33,511 nt of DNA from Burkholderiales bacterium (GTDB lineage Bacteria; Pseudomonadota; Gammaproteobacteria; Burkholderiales; Burkholderiaceae_C): positions 1-33,511 of the forward strand of contig JANXWR010000591.1 of NCBI GenBank assembly GCA_025351025.1. Reading direction: 5' to 3'. Numbering within the stretch: the first letter of the stretch is position 1; every line of letters begins with the position of its first letter. The position numbers and the translations under genes are program-made. Below the pieces are notes generated by a model that saw nothing but the letters and a program-made list of their open reading frames with translations, did not search any database and was not told the DNA's origin. Below, one piece after another: positions 24,493 through 32,832 of this stretch.

Positions 24493-25191
24493 ATGAACGA
24501 CGCACTGCGGATCCCGCTCGTCGCCAGTCTGCTCGCCGAACCGGCTCGCGCGACCATCCTGTGGACGCTGATCGACGGTACCTCCCGGCCGGCGGGAGAG
24601 CTCGCCTTCGCGGCCAACGTATCGGCATCGTCGGCCAGTGCCCATCTCGCCAAGCTGGTCGAGGGCGGGCTGCTCGAGTCGGAGGCGCAAGGACGGCATC
24701 GCTACTTCCGGATCGCGAGCGCCGAGGCCGCGCACCTGATCGAGAGCCTGGCGTCGTTCGGCGCCACGATCCGGCCGAGAGGGCCGCCTCATCCGGCCAT
24801 CGTGCGAGCCATGCCGACACAATTTCTGCACGCGAGAACCTGCTACGACCACTTCGCCGGAGAAACGGCGGTCCGGGTCTTGCAGGTGATGCTCGATGAA
24901 CGATGGCTCGTGCGTGCAGGCCCGGAGTTCAAGGCCACGCGACTGGGACGAGAAAAGCTGGCCGCGCTCGGCGTCCATCCGAGCCCCGAGCAAAAAGGGC
25001 GGCGCGCCTTCGCGCGCGGCTGCGTAGACCTGACGCAGCGCCGTCCGCATCTGGCCGGCACCTTGGGCGCGGCCCTGCTGGACCTCTACGTTCGCGAGGG
25101 CTGGGTCCTGCGCTCGCCGCACTCGCGCGTGGTCAACATCACGCCACGCGGGCGAGAGGCCTTCAGGCGAAAGCTGGGCGTCTCGGTGTAG
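24493..25191 (+). CDS. ArsR-family winged-helix transcriptional regulator
   Basis: 232 aa; RATILWTLIDGTSRPAGELAFAANVSASSASAHLAKLVEGGLLESEAQGRHRYFRIAS. Confidence 0.9.
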   Translation: MNDALRIPLVASLLAEPARATILWTLIDGTSRPAGELAFAANVSASSASAHLAKLVEGGLLESEAQGRHRYFRIASAEAAHLIESLASFGATIRPRGPPHPAIVRAMPTQFLHARTCYDHFAGETAVRVLQVMLDERWLVRAGPEFKATRLGREKLAALGVHPSPEQKGRRAFARGCVDLTQRRPHLAGTLGAALLDLYVREGWVLRSPHSRVVNITPRGREAFRRKLGVSV

Positions 25192-25203
25192 CCGGGCACC
25201 GAG

Positions 25204-25920
25204 TCACATCCGAACATCGGACAACAGGCGTCCCCATTCCTTCTTGACGACGCCGTAGCACTCGCAGGCATGGGTCTCCAGCCCGGACCGTTCCAGTATT
25301 GAAATGTGGCCCCGGCGGTAGCGGATGTATCCGGCGCGCTGCAATTTACCGGCGGCTTCGGTGATGCCTTCGCGGCGTACGCCGAGCGTGCTGGCGATCA
25401 ACTCCTGCGTCATCATCAACTCGCGCGAAGGGATACGGTCGAGGGTCAAGAGCAGCCAACGGCAAAGCTGCTGCTCCAGCGAGTGGTGGCGATTGCAGAC
25501 GGCGGTCTGCGCAACCTGGGTGATCAGCGCCTGGGTGTAGCGCAGGAGCAAGCGTTGCACCAGGCCGGCCCGCTCGAACTCCTGCTTCACCAGGCGGCGC
25601 TCCAACCGGTACGCGTGGCCGGTCGTCTGCACGACGGCCGAGCTCGGCGTGGTGTCTCCACCCATGAACAACGAAATTCCGATGACACCTTCGTTGCCGA
25701 CGCTTGAGCTTTCGGACGACGCACCAGAGGTCATCACGTAGTGCAGGGAGACGATGGCGGTGGTGGGGAAAAAAACATGCTGCAACTGCCCGCCGGGTTC
25801 GTAGACCATCTCGCCGAGCAGCATGGGGACCAGTTCCAGATGCGCGGCCCAAGCCTCCATGTCGGCACGAGGAAGTGCGGCGAGGAGATGATTTTGAGTC
25901 GGACTGTGAGGCGATGACAT
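25204..25920 (-). CDS. Crp/Fnr-family transcriptional regulator (no N-terminal Fnr Cys cluster seen)
   Basis: 238 aa; cNMP-fold region LGEMVYEPGGQLQHVFFPTTAIVSL; HTH MMTQELIASTLGVRREGITEAAGKLQRAGYIRYRRGHISIL. Confidence 0.9.
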   Translation of the reverse strand: MSSPHSPTQNHLLAALPRADMEAWAAHLELVPMLLGEMVYEPGGQLQHVFFPTTAIVSLHYVMTSGASSESSSVGNEGVIGISLFMGGDTTPSSAVVQTTGHAYRLERRLVKQEFERAGLVQRLLLRYTQALITQVAQTAVCNRHHSLEQQLCRWLLLTLDRIPSRELMMTQELIASTLGVRREGITEAAGKLQRAGYIRYRRGHISILERSGLETHACECYGVVKKEWGRLLSDVRM

Positions 25921-25922
25921 CG

Positions 25923-26768
25923 CTATTCGCCAGGCTCTTTCGATGGGCTTCTTGCTGTGACCTCCACGCCGATTCCGCGATAGCCGGTGAAGCGGCAGGA
26001 CTCGTTGAACATCGGCTCTCCGCTCACCCGAAACTGTCGACGCGAGCCGTCGGCGTTGATGCGGCTGAAGCCGAAGTCGAGAAAGGGCTGGCGGGCCGCG
26101 ATCTTCGCCTGAAGCGCCTCGCGCTCCTCCTCGTTCCAGTCCGTCGCCGGGTCGCCGGTTCGTTCACTCAGGAAGCCGGTCATCCTGAGGCCGATCATTT
26201 CGGTGACCGGGCCTGAAACCTGAGTGAACTCGCCGGTTTCGTTCTGCTCCCAGTACCAGTCCGAAGCCAACTCCGTCAGGCGCCGAAAGCGATGTTCGCT
26301 TTCTCGCAATTCGGCGGTACGCTCACGTACCGTCTGCTCCAGCACGTCGTTGTAGCTCTCTAGTTTCTTGTAAAGAAGCCGAACTTCTAGCATGTTGTGG
26401 ATGCGGGTCTTGACCTCGAGCAGATCGAACGGTTTGCTGATGAAGTCCTTGGCGCCGGCTTGCAGCGCCCGCAGCTTGTGGGCGGGCTGAGCGGTCAGCA
26501 CGATGACCGGCAGGTAACTGTCGACGTCGTCCGCCTTGAGGCCTTCCATCACCTCGAATCCGTCCATTCCGGGCATCTGCAGGTCGAGCAGGATCAGGTC
26601 ATGATGGTTCTTTCGATGCAGCGCGCAAACGTCGCGTGGGCTCATCGTCGAGCTCACGTTGGCGTAGCCGGCCTCGCCCAGCAAACGCTCGAGCAGCTTC
26701 ACATTGGCCTCTTGATCGTCGACGATCAGAATGCTCGCGCCGAGAATATCGGTCGTACTGACCATCAT
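25923..26768 (-). CDS. Response regulator with REC and PAS domains, no recognisable output domain
   Basis: 281 aa; ILIVDDQEANVKLLERLL, DLILLDLQMPGMDGFEVM, VIVLTA, KPFD; coiled coil LEQTVRERTAELRESEHRFRRLTELASDWYWEQNETGEF. Confidence 0.9.
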   Translation of the reverse strand: MMVSTTDILGASILIVDDQEANVKLLERLLGEAGYANVSSTMSPRDVCALHRKNHHDLILLDLQMPGMDGFEVMEGLKADDVDSYLPVIVLTAQPAHKLRALQAGAKDFISKPFDLLEVKTRIHNMLEVRLLYKKLESYNDVLEQTVRERTAELRESEHRFRRLTELASDWYWEQNETGEFTQVSGPVTEMIGLRMTGFLSERTGDPATDWNEEEREALQAKIAARQPFLDFGFSRINADGSRRQFRVSGEPMFNESCRFTGYRGIGVEVTARSPSKEPGE

Positions 26769-28906
26769 TCCGTCTCCCCCTGGCGCACGCCGGTTGATCT
26801 GGCTTTCGAAAGCTTCAGCGCTACGTCCAGAGTCTCCATGAACTCGTCGACCCGAATGGGTTTGGTGAGGTACCGAAAGAAGCCTGCCTCCAGACCCTTC
26901 TCGACGTCGTGTGGCATTGCATTGGCGCTGAGCGCGATCACTGGAATCGTCGCGGTGGCGGGGTCTTGGGCCAGGATCCTCAGCGCGACGATGCCGCTGA
27001 TGCCGGGCAGATTGATGTCCATCAGGATCACGTCCGGCTTCGAGGCCCGCGCGATCTCGATGCCACGGTTGCCATCCCTCGCGCTCAGCAAACGGATGTC
27101 GGGCCGGCGCGCGATGAGCTTTTCGATCAACAACAAGTTGGCTGGGTTGTCCTCGACACAGAGCAGGGTGTGCAACTGGGTGCTGGGTTGGGTCTGGGTC
27201 GGTGTGCCAATGGCCGACTTGTCCGCATCGCGGACCAGTTCCGAGGCGTTCGCGGTGTTCAGTTCGATCCAGAACTCGCTGCCGACGCCAACGGTGCTTT
27301 CGACGCCGATTTCACCTCCCATCAGCTCGACCAGGCGCTTGCTCACCACCAGGCCGATACCGGTGCCCTCCTCGGTGCCGGACTCTTGCCCGAGCCGGTT
27401 GAACGGCTGGAACAGTTGCGCGAGCTTTTCCGGAGGCAAGCCTTCGCCAGTATCGTGAAAGCTGACGCGGGTGCGCTCGGGCGTGGTGGCACGGCAAGTG
27501 ATCTCGACGATCCCGCCCACGCGGTTGTATTTGATCGCGTTGGAAAGGAGGTTGACGAGAACCTGCTTGACCCGGGTCCGGTCGGCCTTCACGAAGCAGG
27601 GGCTGTCGAACTGCGGAAACTGCATCCGGATGCCGCTCTTTTGCGCCTGCGGTTCGATCATGGCGTGGCAATCGGCAAGCACTTCGGTCAGGGACATCGG
27701 CTCCAGCGAAAGCGGGAGCTTCCCGGATTCGATCAACGAGAGGTCGAGGATTTCGTTGATCAGCTCCAGCAAATACCAGCCCGACTGGAGAATCTGGTCG
27801 ATGCTTTCCTTCTGGGCGGGCGTGGGCGGTGGCGCTCCGGTGTCCATCAGTTGGGCGAAGCCGAGGATCGCGTTGAGTGGCGAGCGCAACTCGTGGCTCA
27901 TGCTGGAGAGAAAATCCGATTTCGCGAGATTGGCTTTTTCCGCCGCGATCTTCGCGCTCTCCAGTTCGATGGTTGTTTCCCGCAGCGCGTCTTTGGCCTG
28001 CTTGCGCGCCGTGTTGTCGGTGCCGATCAGCAGGTAGCCGATGATGGCGTTGCGGGCGTCACGCAAGGCCGTGGTCGACACCACCGCCGGGAATCGACTG
28101 CCGTCCTTGCGGATGTAGGTCAGCTCGTAGATGTCCTCAATGCCGCGCGCGGCCTTGAACGCCAGGGCCTCGAAGCCCGGCGCGATCGGCGTCGCGAGCT
28201 CGGTGCTCAAGGCCATGGCGCGTGCGATCAATTCCTTCGGGTCGGAAATGTCGGCCGGCGTGATCTTGTTCATCACGTCGCCGGCGGCAAAGCCGAGCAT
28301 CCGCTCGGCGCCGACGTTGAAGATCTGGATCACACCCTTGGCGTCGGTGGCGATACTCGAGAAATTGGCGCTGTTGAAGATCGCGTTCTGCAAGGCCCCG
28401 GCCTTGAGCAGTGCCTCTTCAGCCTGCTTGCGCGCCGTGTTGTCGGTGCCGATCAACAGGTAGCCGATGATGGCGTTTTGAGCATTGCGCAGTGCCGTGA
28501 CCGACACCACCGCCGGAAAGCGGCTGCCGTCCTTCCTGATGTAGGTCAGCTCGTAGATGTCTTCGATGCCGCGGGAGGCTTTGAACACCAGGGCCTCGAA
28601 GCCGGGCGTGATCGGCGTGGCGAGTTCGATACTCAATGCCTTGGCACGCGCGATCACTTCCTGCGGATCGGAAATGTCGGCCGGGGTGATCTTGTTCACC
28701 ACGTCGATGGCGGCAAAGCCCAGCATGCGCTCGGCGCCGACGTTGAAGATCTGGATCACGCCCCTGGCGTCGGTGGCAATGCTCGAAAAATTGGCGCTGT
28801 TGAAGATCGCGTTCTGCAGGGCCCCTGTCTTGAGCAGCGATTCTTGCCGCCGCACTTCGGCAAGTGCGAGGCCACTTTCTGTGGAGGGCATGAAGCATTC
28901 CGTCAA
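26765..28906 (-). CDS. Hybrid sensor histidine kinase PAS-PAS-HisKA-HATPase-REC
   Basis: 713 aa; SDFLSSMSHELRSPLNAILGFAQLMDTG; LVNLLSNAIKYNRVGG; LLCVEDNPANLLLIEKL...DVILMDINLPGISG...KPIRVDEFM. 4-bp overlap with downstream REC-PAS gene. Confidence 0.95.
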   Translation of the reverse strand: MTECFMPSTESGLALAEVRRQESLLKTGALQNAIFNSANFSSIATDARGVIQIFNVGAERMLGFAAIDVVNKITPADISDPQEVIARAKALSIELATPITPGFEALVFKASRGIEDIYELTYIRKDGSRFPAVVSVTALRNAQNAIIGYLLIGTDNTARKQAEEALLKAGALQNAIFNSANFSSIATDAKGVIQIFNVGAERMLGFAAGDVMNKITPADISDPKELIARAMALSTELATPIAPGFEALAFKAARGIEDIYELTYIRKDGSRFPAVVSTTALRDARNAIIGYLLIGTDNTARKQAKDALRETTIELESAKIAAEKANLAKSDFLSSMSHELRSPLNAILGFAQLMDTGAPPPTPAQKESIDQILQSGWYLLELINEILDLSLIESGKLPLSLEPMSLTEVLADCHAMIEPQAQKSGIRMQFPQFDSPCFVKADRTRVKQVLVNLLSNAIKYNRVGGIVEITCRATTPERTRVSFHDTGEGLPPEKLAQLFQPFNRLGQESGTEEGTGIGLVVSKRLVELMGGEIGVESTVGVGSEFWIELNTANASELVRDADKSAIGTPTQTQPSTQLHTLLCVEDNPANLLLIEKLIARRPDIRLLSARDGNRGIEIARASKPDVILMDINLPGISGIVALRILAQDPATATIPVIALSANAMPHDVEKGLEAGFFRYLTKPIRVDEFMETLDVALKLSKARSTGVRQGETE
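27986..28837 (-). repeat. Tandem intragenic duplication of a PAS unit (2 x 426 bp)
   Basis: Units 28412-28837 and 27986-28411; both begin LLK(T/A)GALQNAIFNSANFSSIATDA and end GTDNTARKQA; 126/142 aa identical by eye. Confidence 0.9.
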
Positions 28907-29067
28907 AGGCGTACACGATCGGAGTCGAGCTGCGCTTTGTCGGGGGCCAAGGGCCTCGCCGCGGCGGAGATACTGGATACTCCCTCACTATTCAATGTTT
29001 CTCTGTGCGCTGGCGCACATAGGCCGAGAGTTCGCGGCTGCGGCGGGCAGCCCGCCCCGGGACACGC

Positions 29068-30474
29068 TCATTGCCTGGCTTGAGCGTTCTCGATCAGCGC
29101 CACGAGGTGGGTGCGATCGAGGCGAAGGGCATCGCGCATGCGGGCGAGGACTTGCCCGAACAATTCCTCCACTTTCAGCTGCAAGGCCTCGTCGCCGTCG
29201 AATCGGGCCAGACGGTCGAGAAAGCCGTGGCGCCGGTAAGCCACGCGGTGAATCTGCGGATCGAGCCCGGCGCAACTCAGCGTCGCCATCAGCGAGTACA
29301 GGGGATAGGAGCCGGTTCGCGAGATCTCGATGAGAGCGCCCCGCATGCGTTCGGCACGCGCGGCCGACACGTCGCGGGCAAATTCGAAGCGCTCGCGCAA
29401 TTCTTCGCCGACCTGCGCGTAGTACGCCGCCGCGACTTCGGCGTCGGGATGGGCGGCGATGGCTTCGCACAGCGCGGTTCCCTGAATGAAGGCGTTGGAG
29501 ATGCCGAGGGCGAAGGTCGGATCGGTGTGGCAATAGCTGTCGCCGAGCGCGACCAGTCGATGCAACGGCAGGCGGTCGAAGCCGTTCCAGACCGTCTGAA
29601 GCGCACCCATCGGCAGCACGTCGGTGATCGGCTCGGCCCGCTCGGCGTCGACCAGCGGCGCCAGGGCGGGCGCCGCGGCGCAAAACGCCTCGAATGCGGC
29701 GCCGCGACGCATGAGCTTCAACTCGCTGTCCCAGGTCGGCACCATGACGACGATGCAATAGGTTCGCGAGTCGCCGATGAAGGTGGCTGCGCTGGCATAG
29801 CCGTGATCGACGCGTGGGCCGAACGGGCTCGGCGAAGCCGGCAAGGACACGCCGTCTCGCAAGCGGTAGTGACGGCTGTAGTAGACGACTCCGACATCGC
29901 TCGTTTCGGTCGGCAGATCGATCCCGTGGGCCGCCAGCCAGCGCGGCGTCAAGGTGGTTCGGCCCATCGCATCGATGACCAGTGTGCCTTCGACGGCGCC
30001 GCGGTCGGTCGACAGTCCGCGCACTCTTGCAGGCGAACCATCGTCGAACCGCAGACCGGTGACACGCGCCGGGAACAGGTCGATGTTCGGCTCATCGTGC
30101 ACGGCACGTCGCAGCGCCCATTCGATCAGCGCACGCCTTGCGCCGAGAAAGATCAGATCCTCGTCTCCGGCCGCGCGTTCGCCGGTCGACGGGGCGAGGT
30201 CGATCTCTTTCGCACCGTGCTGCAAGAGATTGTCGAGCACGTCGGGCAGGTGGTCGCGCAAGAGCGTGAACGCTCGCGGCATGAAAGCGTGAGGCTGGTG
30301 GTATTGCGCCACCCCGGGGCGGCGGCCGAGCAGTGCTTCGACTTCAGATTCGCCGGAAGCGACTGTGTCGCGTTCGACCAGGCGGACACGGCGCCCGCTA
30401 CGCGCGAGCATCAGGGAGGCCACCATGCCGGCCATTCCGCCACCGGCCACGACGACGACCTCGTTGTGCGACAT
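29068..30474 (-). CDS. FAD-dependent oxidoreductase/monooxygenase
   Basis: 468 aa; VVVAGGGMAGMVASLMLARSGRRVRLVERD Rossmann motif; LHRLVALGDSYCHTDPTFALGISNAFIQG (GD-type FAD motif). Confidence 0.88.
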   Translation of the reverse strand: MSHNEVVVVAGGGMAGMVASLMLARSGRRVRLVERDTVASGESEVEALLGRRPGVAQYHQPHAFMPRAFTLLRDHLPDVLDNLLQHGAKEIDLAPSTGERAAGDEDLIFLGARRALIEWALRRAVHDEPNIDLFPARVTGLRFDDGSPARVRGLSTDRGAVEGTLVIDAMGRTTLTPRWLAAHGIDLPTETSDVGVVYYSRHYRLRDGVSLPASPSPFGPRVDHGYASAATFIGDSRTYCIVVMVPTWDSELKLMRRGAAFEAFCAAAPALAPLVDAERAEPITDVLPMGALQTVWNGFDRLPLHRLVALGDSYCHTDPTFALGISNAFIQGTALCEAIAAHPDAEVAAAYYAQVGEELRERFEFARDVSAARAERMRGALIEISRTGSYPLYSLMATLSCAGLDPQIHRVAYRRHGFLDRLARFDGDEALQLKVEELFGQVLARMRDALRLDRTHLVALIENAQARQ

Positions 30475-30501
30475 CCGGCTTTTGCCTCTCTGCGTGCCGC
30501 G

Positions 30502-31431
30502 TCAGCGGGCCCAGCGCAGCGCGAGCACGTCGAGGCGCCGGGCCGCTTCGATCAGCATCGCGCGGCTGGCAGGGTGCATGGCGGGCCAGGGATGGCGCGG
30601 CGCGTCGCACGCAATGATGCCGCCCTCTTTCATCAGCGCCTTGGCGGCCAGGAAGCCGCACTGGCGGTTCTCGATGTTGATGAGCGGCAGCCAGCGCGTG
30701 TAGCCGGTGATCGCTGCTTCGCGCCGGCCGGCACGGTAGTCGTCGAGGATGGGGCGCAGGCCGTCGGGATAGCCGCCGCCGGTCATGGCGCCGGTGGCGC
30801 CGGCATCGAGGTCGGCGAGCAGGGTGATCGCTTCCTCGCCGTCCCACGGTCCCTCGATGGCGTCGCCGCCGAGGCGGATCAGCTCGCGCAGCTTCGACGC
30901 TGCGCCGGCCGTCTCGATCTTGAAGTACGAGACCTGCGCGATCTCGCGCGCCATCCGGGCGAGAAACGGGGCCGAGAGCACGGTGCCGCTGGCCGGAGCG
31001 TCCTGGACCATGATCGGGATGCCGATCCCGTCGGAGACCCTGGCGTAGAACTCGAAGCTCTTGTCCTCGGGCACGCGAAAGGTCGCGCCGTGGTACGGCG
31101 GCATGATCATCACCATCGCCGCGCCCATCGCCTCGGCGCGACGGCTGCGTTCGGCGCAGACCCTGGAGCTGAAATGCGTCGTCGTCACGATCACCGGCAC
31201 GCGTCCGGCGACGTGCTCGAGCGCGCTGCGCGTCAGCACCTCGCGCTCGTCGTCGGCGAGCAGGAACTGCTCGGAGAAGTTGGCGAGGATGCACAGGCCC
31301 TCGGAGCCGGCCTCGATCATGAAGTCGAGGCAGCGCTTCTGGCTGGCAAGGTCGAGCTCGCCGGCTTCGCTGAAGGTCGTCGGAACGACCGGGAAAAGGC
31401 CGCGATGGCGAGGGGTGCGTACTTCGCTCAT
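30502..31431 (-). CDS. Dihydrodipicolinate synthase (DapA)-family protein, divergent
   Basis: 309 aa; RGLFPVVPTTFSEAGELDLASQKRCLDFMIEAGSEGLCIL; VSYFKIET Schiff-base Lys; GATGAMTGG. Confidence 0.85.
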   Translation of the reverse strand: MSEVRTPRHRGLFPVVPTTFSEAGELDLASQKRCLDFMIEAGSEGLCILANFSEQFLLADDEREVLTRSALEHVAGRVPVIVTTTHFSSRVCAERSRRAEAMGAAMVMIMPPYHGATFRVPEDKSFEFYARVSDGIGIPIMVQDAPASGTVLSAPFLARMAREIAQVSYFKIETAGAASKLRELIRLGGDAIEGPWDGEEAITLLADLDAGATGAMTGGGYPDGLRPILDDYRAGRREAAITGYTRWLPLINIENRQCGFLAAKALMKEGGIIACDAPRHPWPAMHPASRAMLIEAARRLDVLALRWAR

Positions 31432-31447
31432 GACCGGCTCCTCTTCG

Positions 31448-32059
31448 TCACCTTGTCATCGGCAGCGCCGCGCCCACGGCGACGAACATGCCGCCGCAGA
31501 GGCGGTTGAACTTCTTGCCGGCGCGCTGCAAGGCCGGCCGGATGCGATGGGCCAGCCGAGCCAGCAGATATTCGACGATCGACTCGACCACTGCGAAGGT
31601 CAGCGCCATGACGACGAACTGGCTGGCCAGGTCGCGGCCTTGCTCGATGAATTGCGGCAGGAAGGCGCCGTAAAAGAGCAGCGCCTTCGGGTTGGTGATC
31701 GCCGCGAGCAAGCCCTGGCGAAAAAGGACCGCGCCGCGCGTGTCGCGCGCCGTGGCATCGACCCGAAGGTCGATCGGCGGAGCGCGCCAGAGCTGCACGC
31801 CGAGCCAGACCAGGTAGGCGCCGCCGGCCAGCTTCAGCACCGTCAGCGCGCTCGCCGAGGTCTCGTGCACCGCGCCGATGCCGAGCATCGACAGGCCGAT
31901 CAGCGTCGTGAAGCCGACGACGCCGCCCGTCACCGTAAAGAGGGCGCGGCGATGTCCATGCAGCGCGCCGTGCGTCAGCACGAGCATGCTGTTCGGCCCC
32001 GGCGTCAGCGACAGGCCGATCGCGGCGACGAGATAGAGCAGCCATGCGTGCAGCGCCAT
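31448..32059 (-). CDS. LysE/RhtB-family amino acid exporter
   Basis: 203 aa; MALHAWLLYLVAAIGLSLTPGPNSMLVLTHGALHGHRRALFTVTGGVVGF; NPKALLFYGAFLPQFI. Confidence 0.93.
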   Translation of the reverse strand: MALHAWLLYLVAAIGLSLTPGPNSMLVLTHGALHGHRRALFTVTGGVVGFTTLIGLSMLGIGAVHETSASALTVLKLAGGAYLVWLGVQLWRAPPIDLRVDATARDTRGAVLFRQGLLAAITNPKALLFYGAFLPQFIEQGRDLASQFVVMALTFAVVESIVEYLLARLAHRIRPALQRAGKKFNRLCGGMFVAVGAALPMTR

Positions 32060-32063
32060 CGTC

Positions 32064-32804
32064 TCAGGCCGCGCGTTGCAAGCTGCGCCCGAACAGGGCG
32101 AACAGGCGCTCCCAGTGCCGCTCGGCGGCAGCCCGGTTGTAGATGCCGGTGCGCAAGGGAAAGACGAAGCCGTGCTCGACGCCCGGATACCACTCGACGC
32201 GGTGCGACGAGCCGGCCTCCTGCAACGCGCGCTGGAGCTTGTCGATGTCGGCGGGCGGCGCCCACTTGTCCGTCTCGGCGCAGGCGAAGTAGCTTTCGCA
32301 GCGGATCTTCGGCGGCATGCGGTGCGGCGAGTCGGGCTTGTCGGTCGCCATGTTGGCGCCGTGGATCGATGCGATGCAGGCGAGACGCTCGGGAAAGGCC
32401 GCCGCCGCCCACATCACGAAGGGTCCGCTCATGCAATAGCCGACCGCGCCGACGCGGCTGCCGTCGGCGGCGGGCTCGGCGTCGACGAAGCGCAGCAACG
32501 CCCGCGTGTCGCATTCGGTGGTGGCGGCGTCGAGCGTCGCCATGAAGGAAAACATCTCGGCCATCGCCGGCTCGGTGCGCTCTTTCAGCCAGAAGTCGCG
32601 CGAGCGGCGGTAGTAGAGGTTGGGCAGCACCACGAAGTAGCCGACCGCGGCGATGCGCCGCGCCATGTCGTGCAGCTCCTCGCGCTTGCCCGGTGCATCC
32701 ATGTAAAACAGGACGACCGGGAACGGGCCGCCTTCTTCCGGATGCACGATGAATGAGTTCATCGCGCCGTCGGCGGTGGGGATGTCGATCTCGTGCTCGA
32801 TCAT
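32064..32804 (-). CDS. Dienelactone hydrolase family protein
   Basis: 246 aa; PFPVVLFYMDAPGKREELHDMARRIAAVGYFVVLPNLYYR; GAVGYCMSGPFVMWAAAAFPERLACIASIHG (Cys nucleophile GYCMSG); VEWYPGVEHGFVFP. Confidence 0.92.
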   Translation of the reverse strand: MIEHEIDIPTADGAMNSFIVHPEEGGPFPVVLFYMDAPGKREELHDMARRIAAVGYFVVLPNLYYRRSRDFWLKERTEPAMAEMFSFMATLDAATTECDTRALLRFVDAEPAADGSRVGAVGYCMSGPFVMWAAAAFPERLACIASIHGANMATDKPDSPHRMPPKIRCESYFACAETDKWAPPADIDKLQRALQEAGSSHRVEWYPGVEHGFVFPLRTGIYNRAAAERHWERLFALFGRSLQRAA

Positions 32805-32832
32805 GAGAACTCCTGAAGGTGCGACGAGACGC

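Noticed and set aside
26909-29083. 724-aa plus-strand ORF antisense to hybrid histidine kinase, with internal repeats
   Set aside because: The repeats are the antisense image of the duplicated PAS units; no independent coding evidence.
29071-31509. 812-aa plus-strand ORF antisense to FAD monooxygenase and DapA-family gene
   Set aside because: Shadow ORF; biased composition, opposite to two well-supported CDS.
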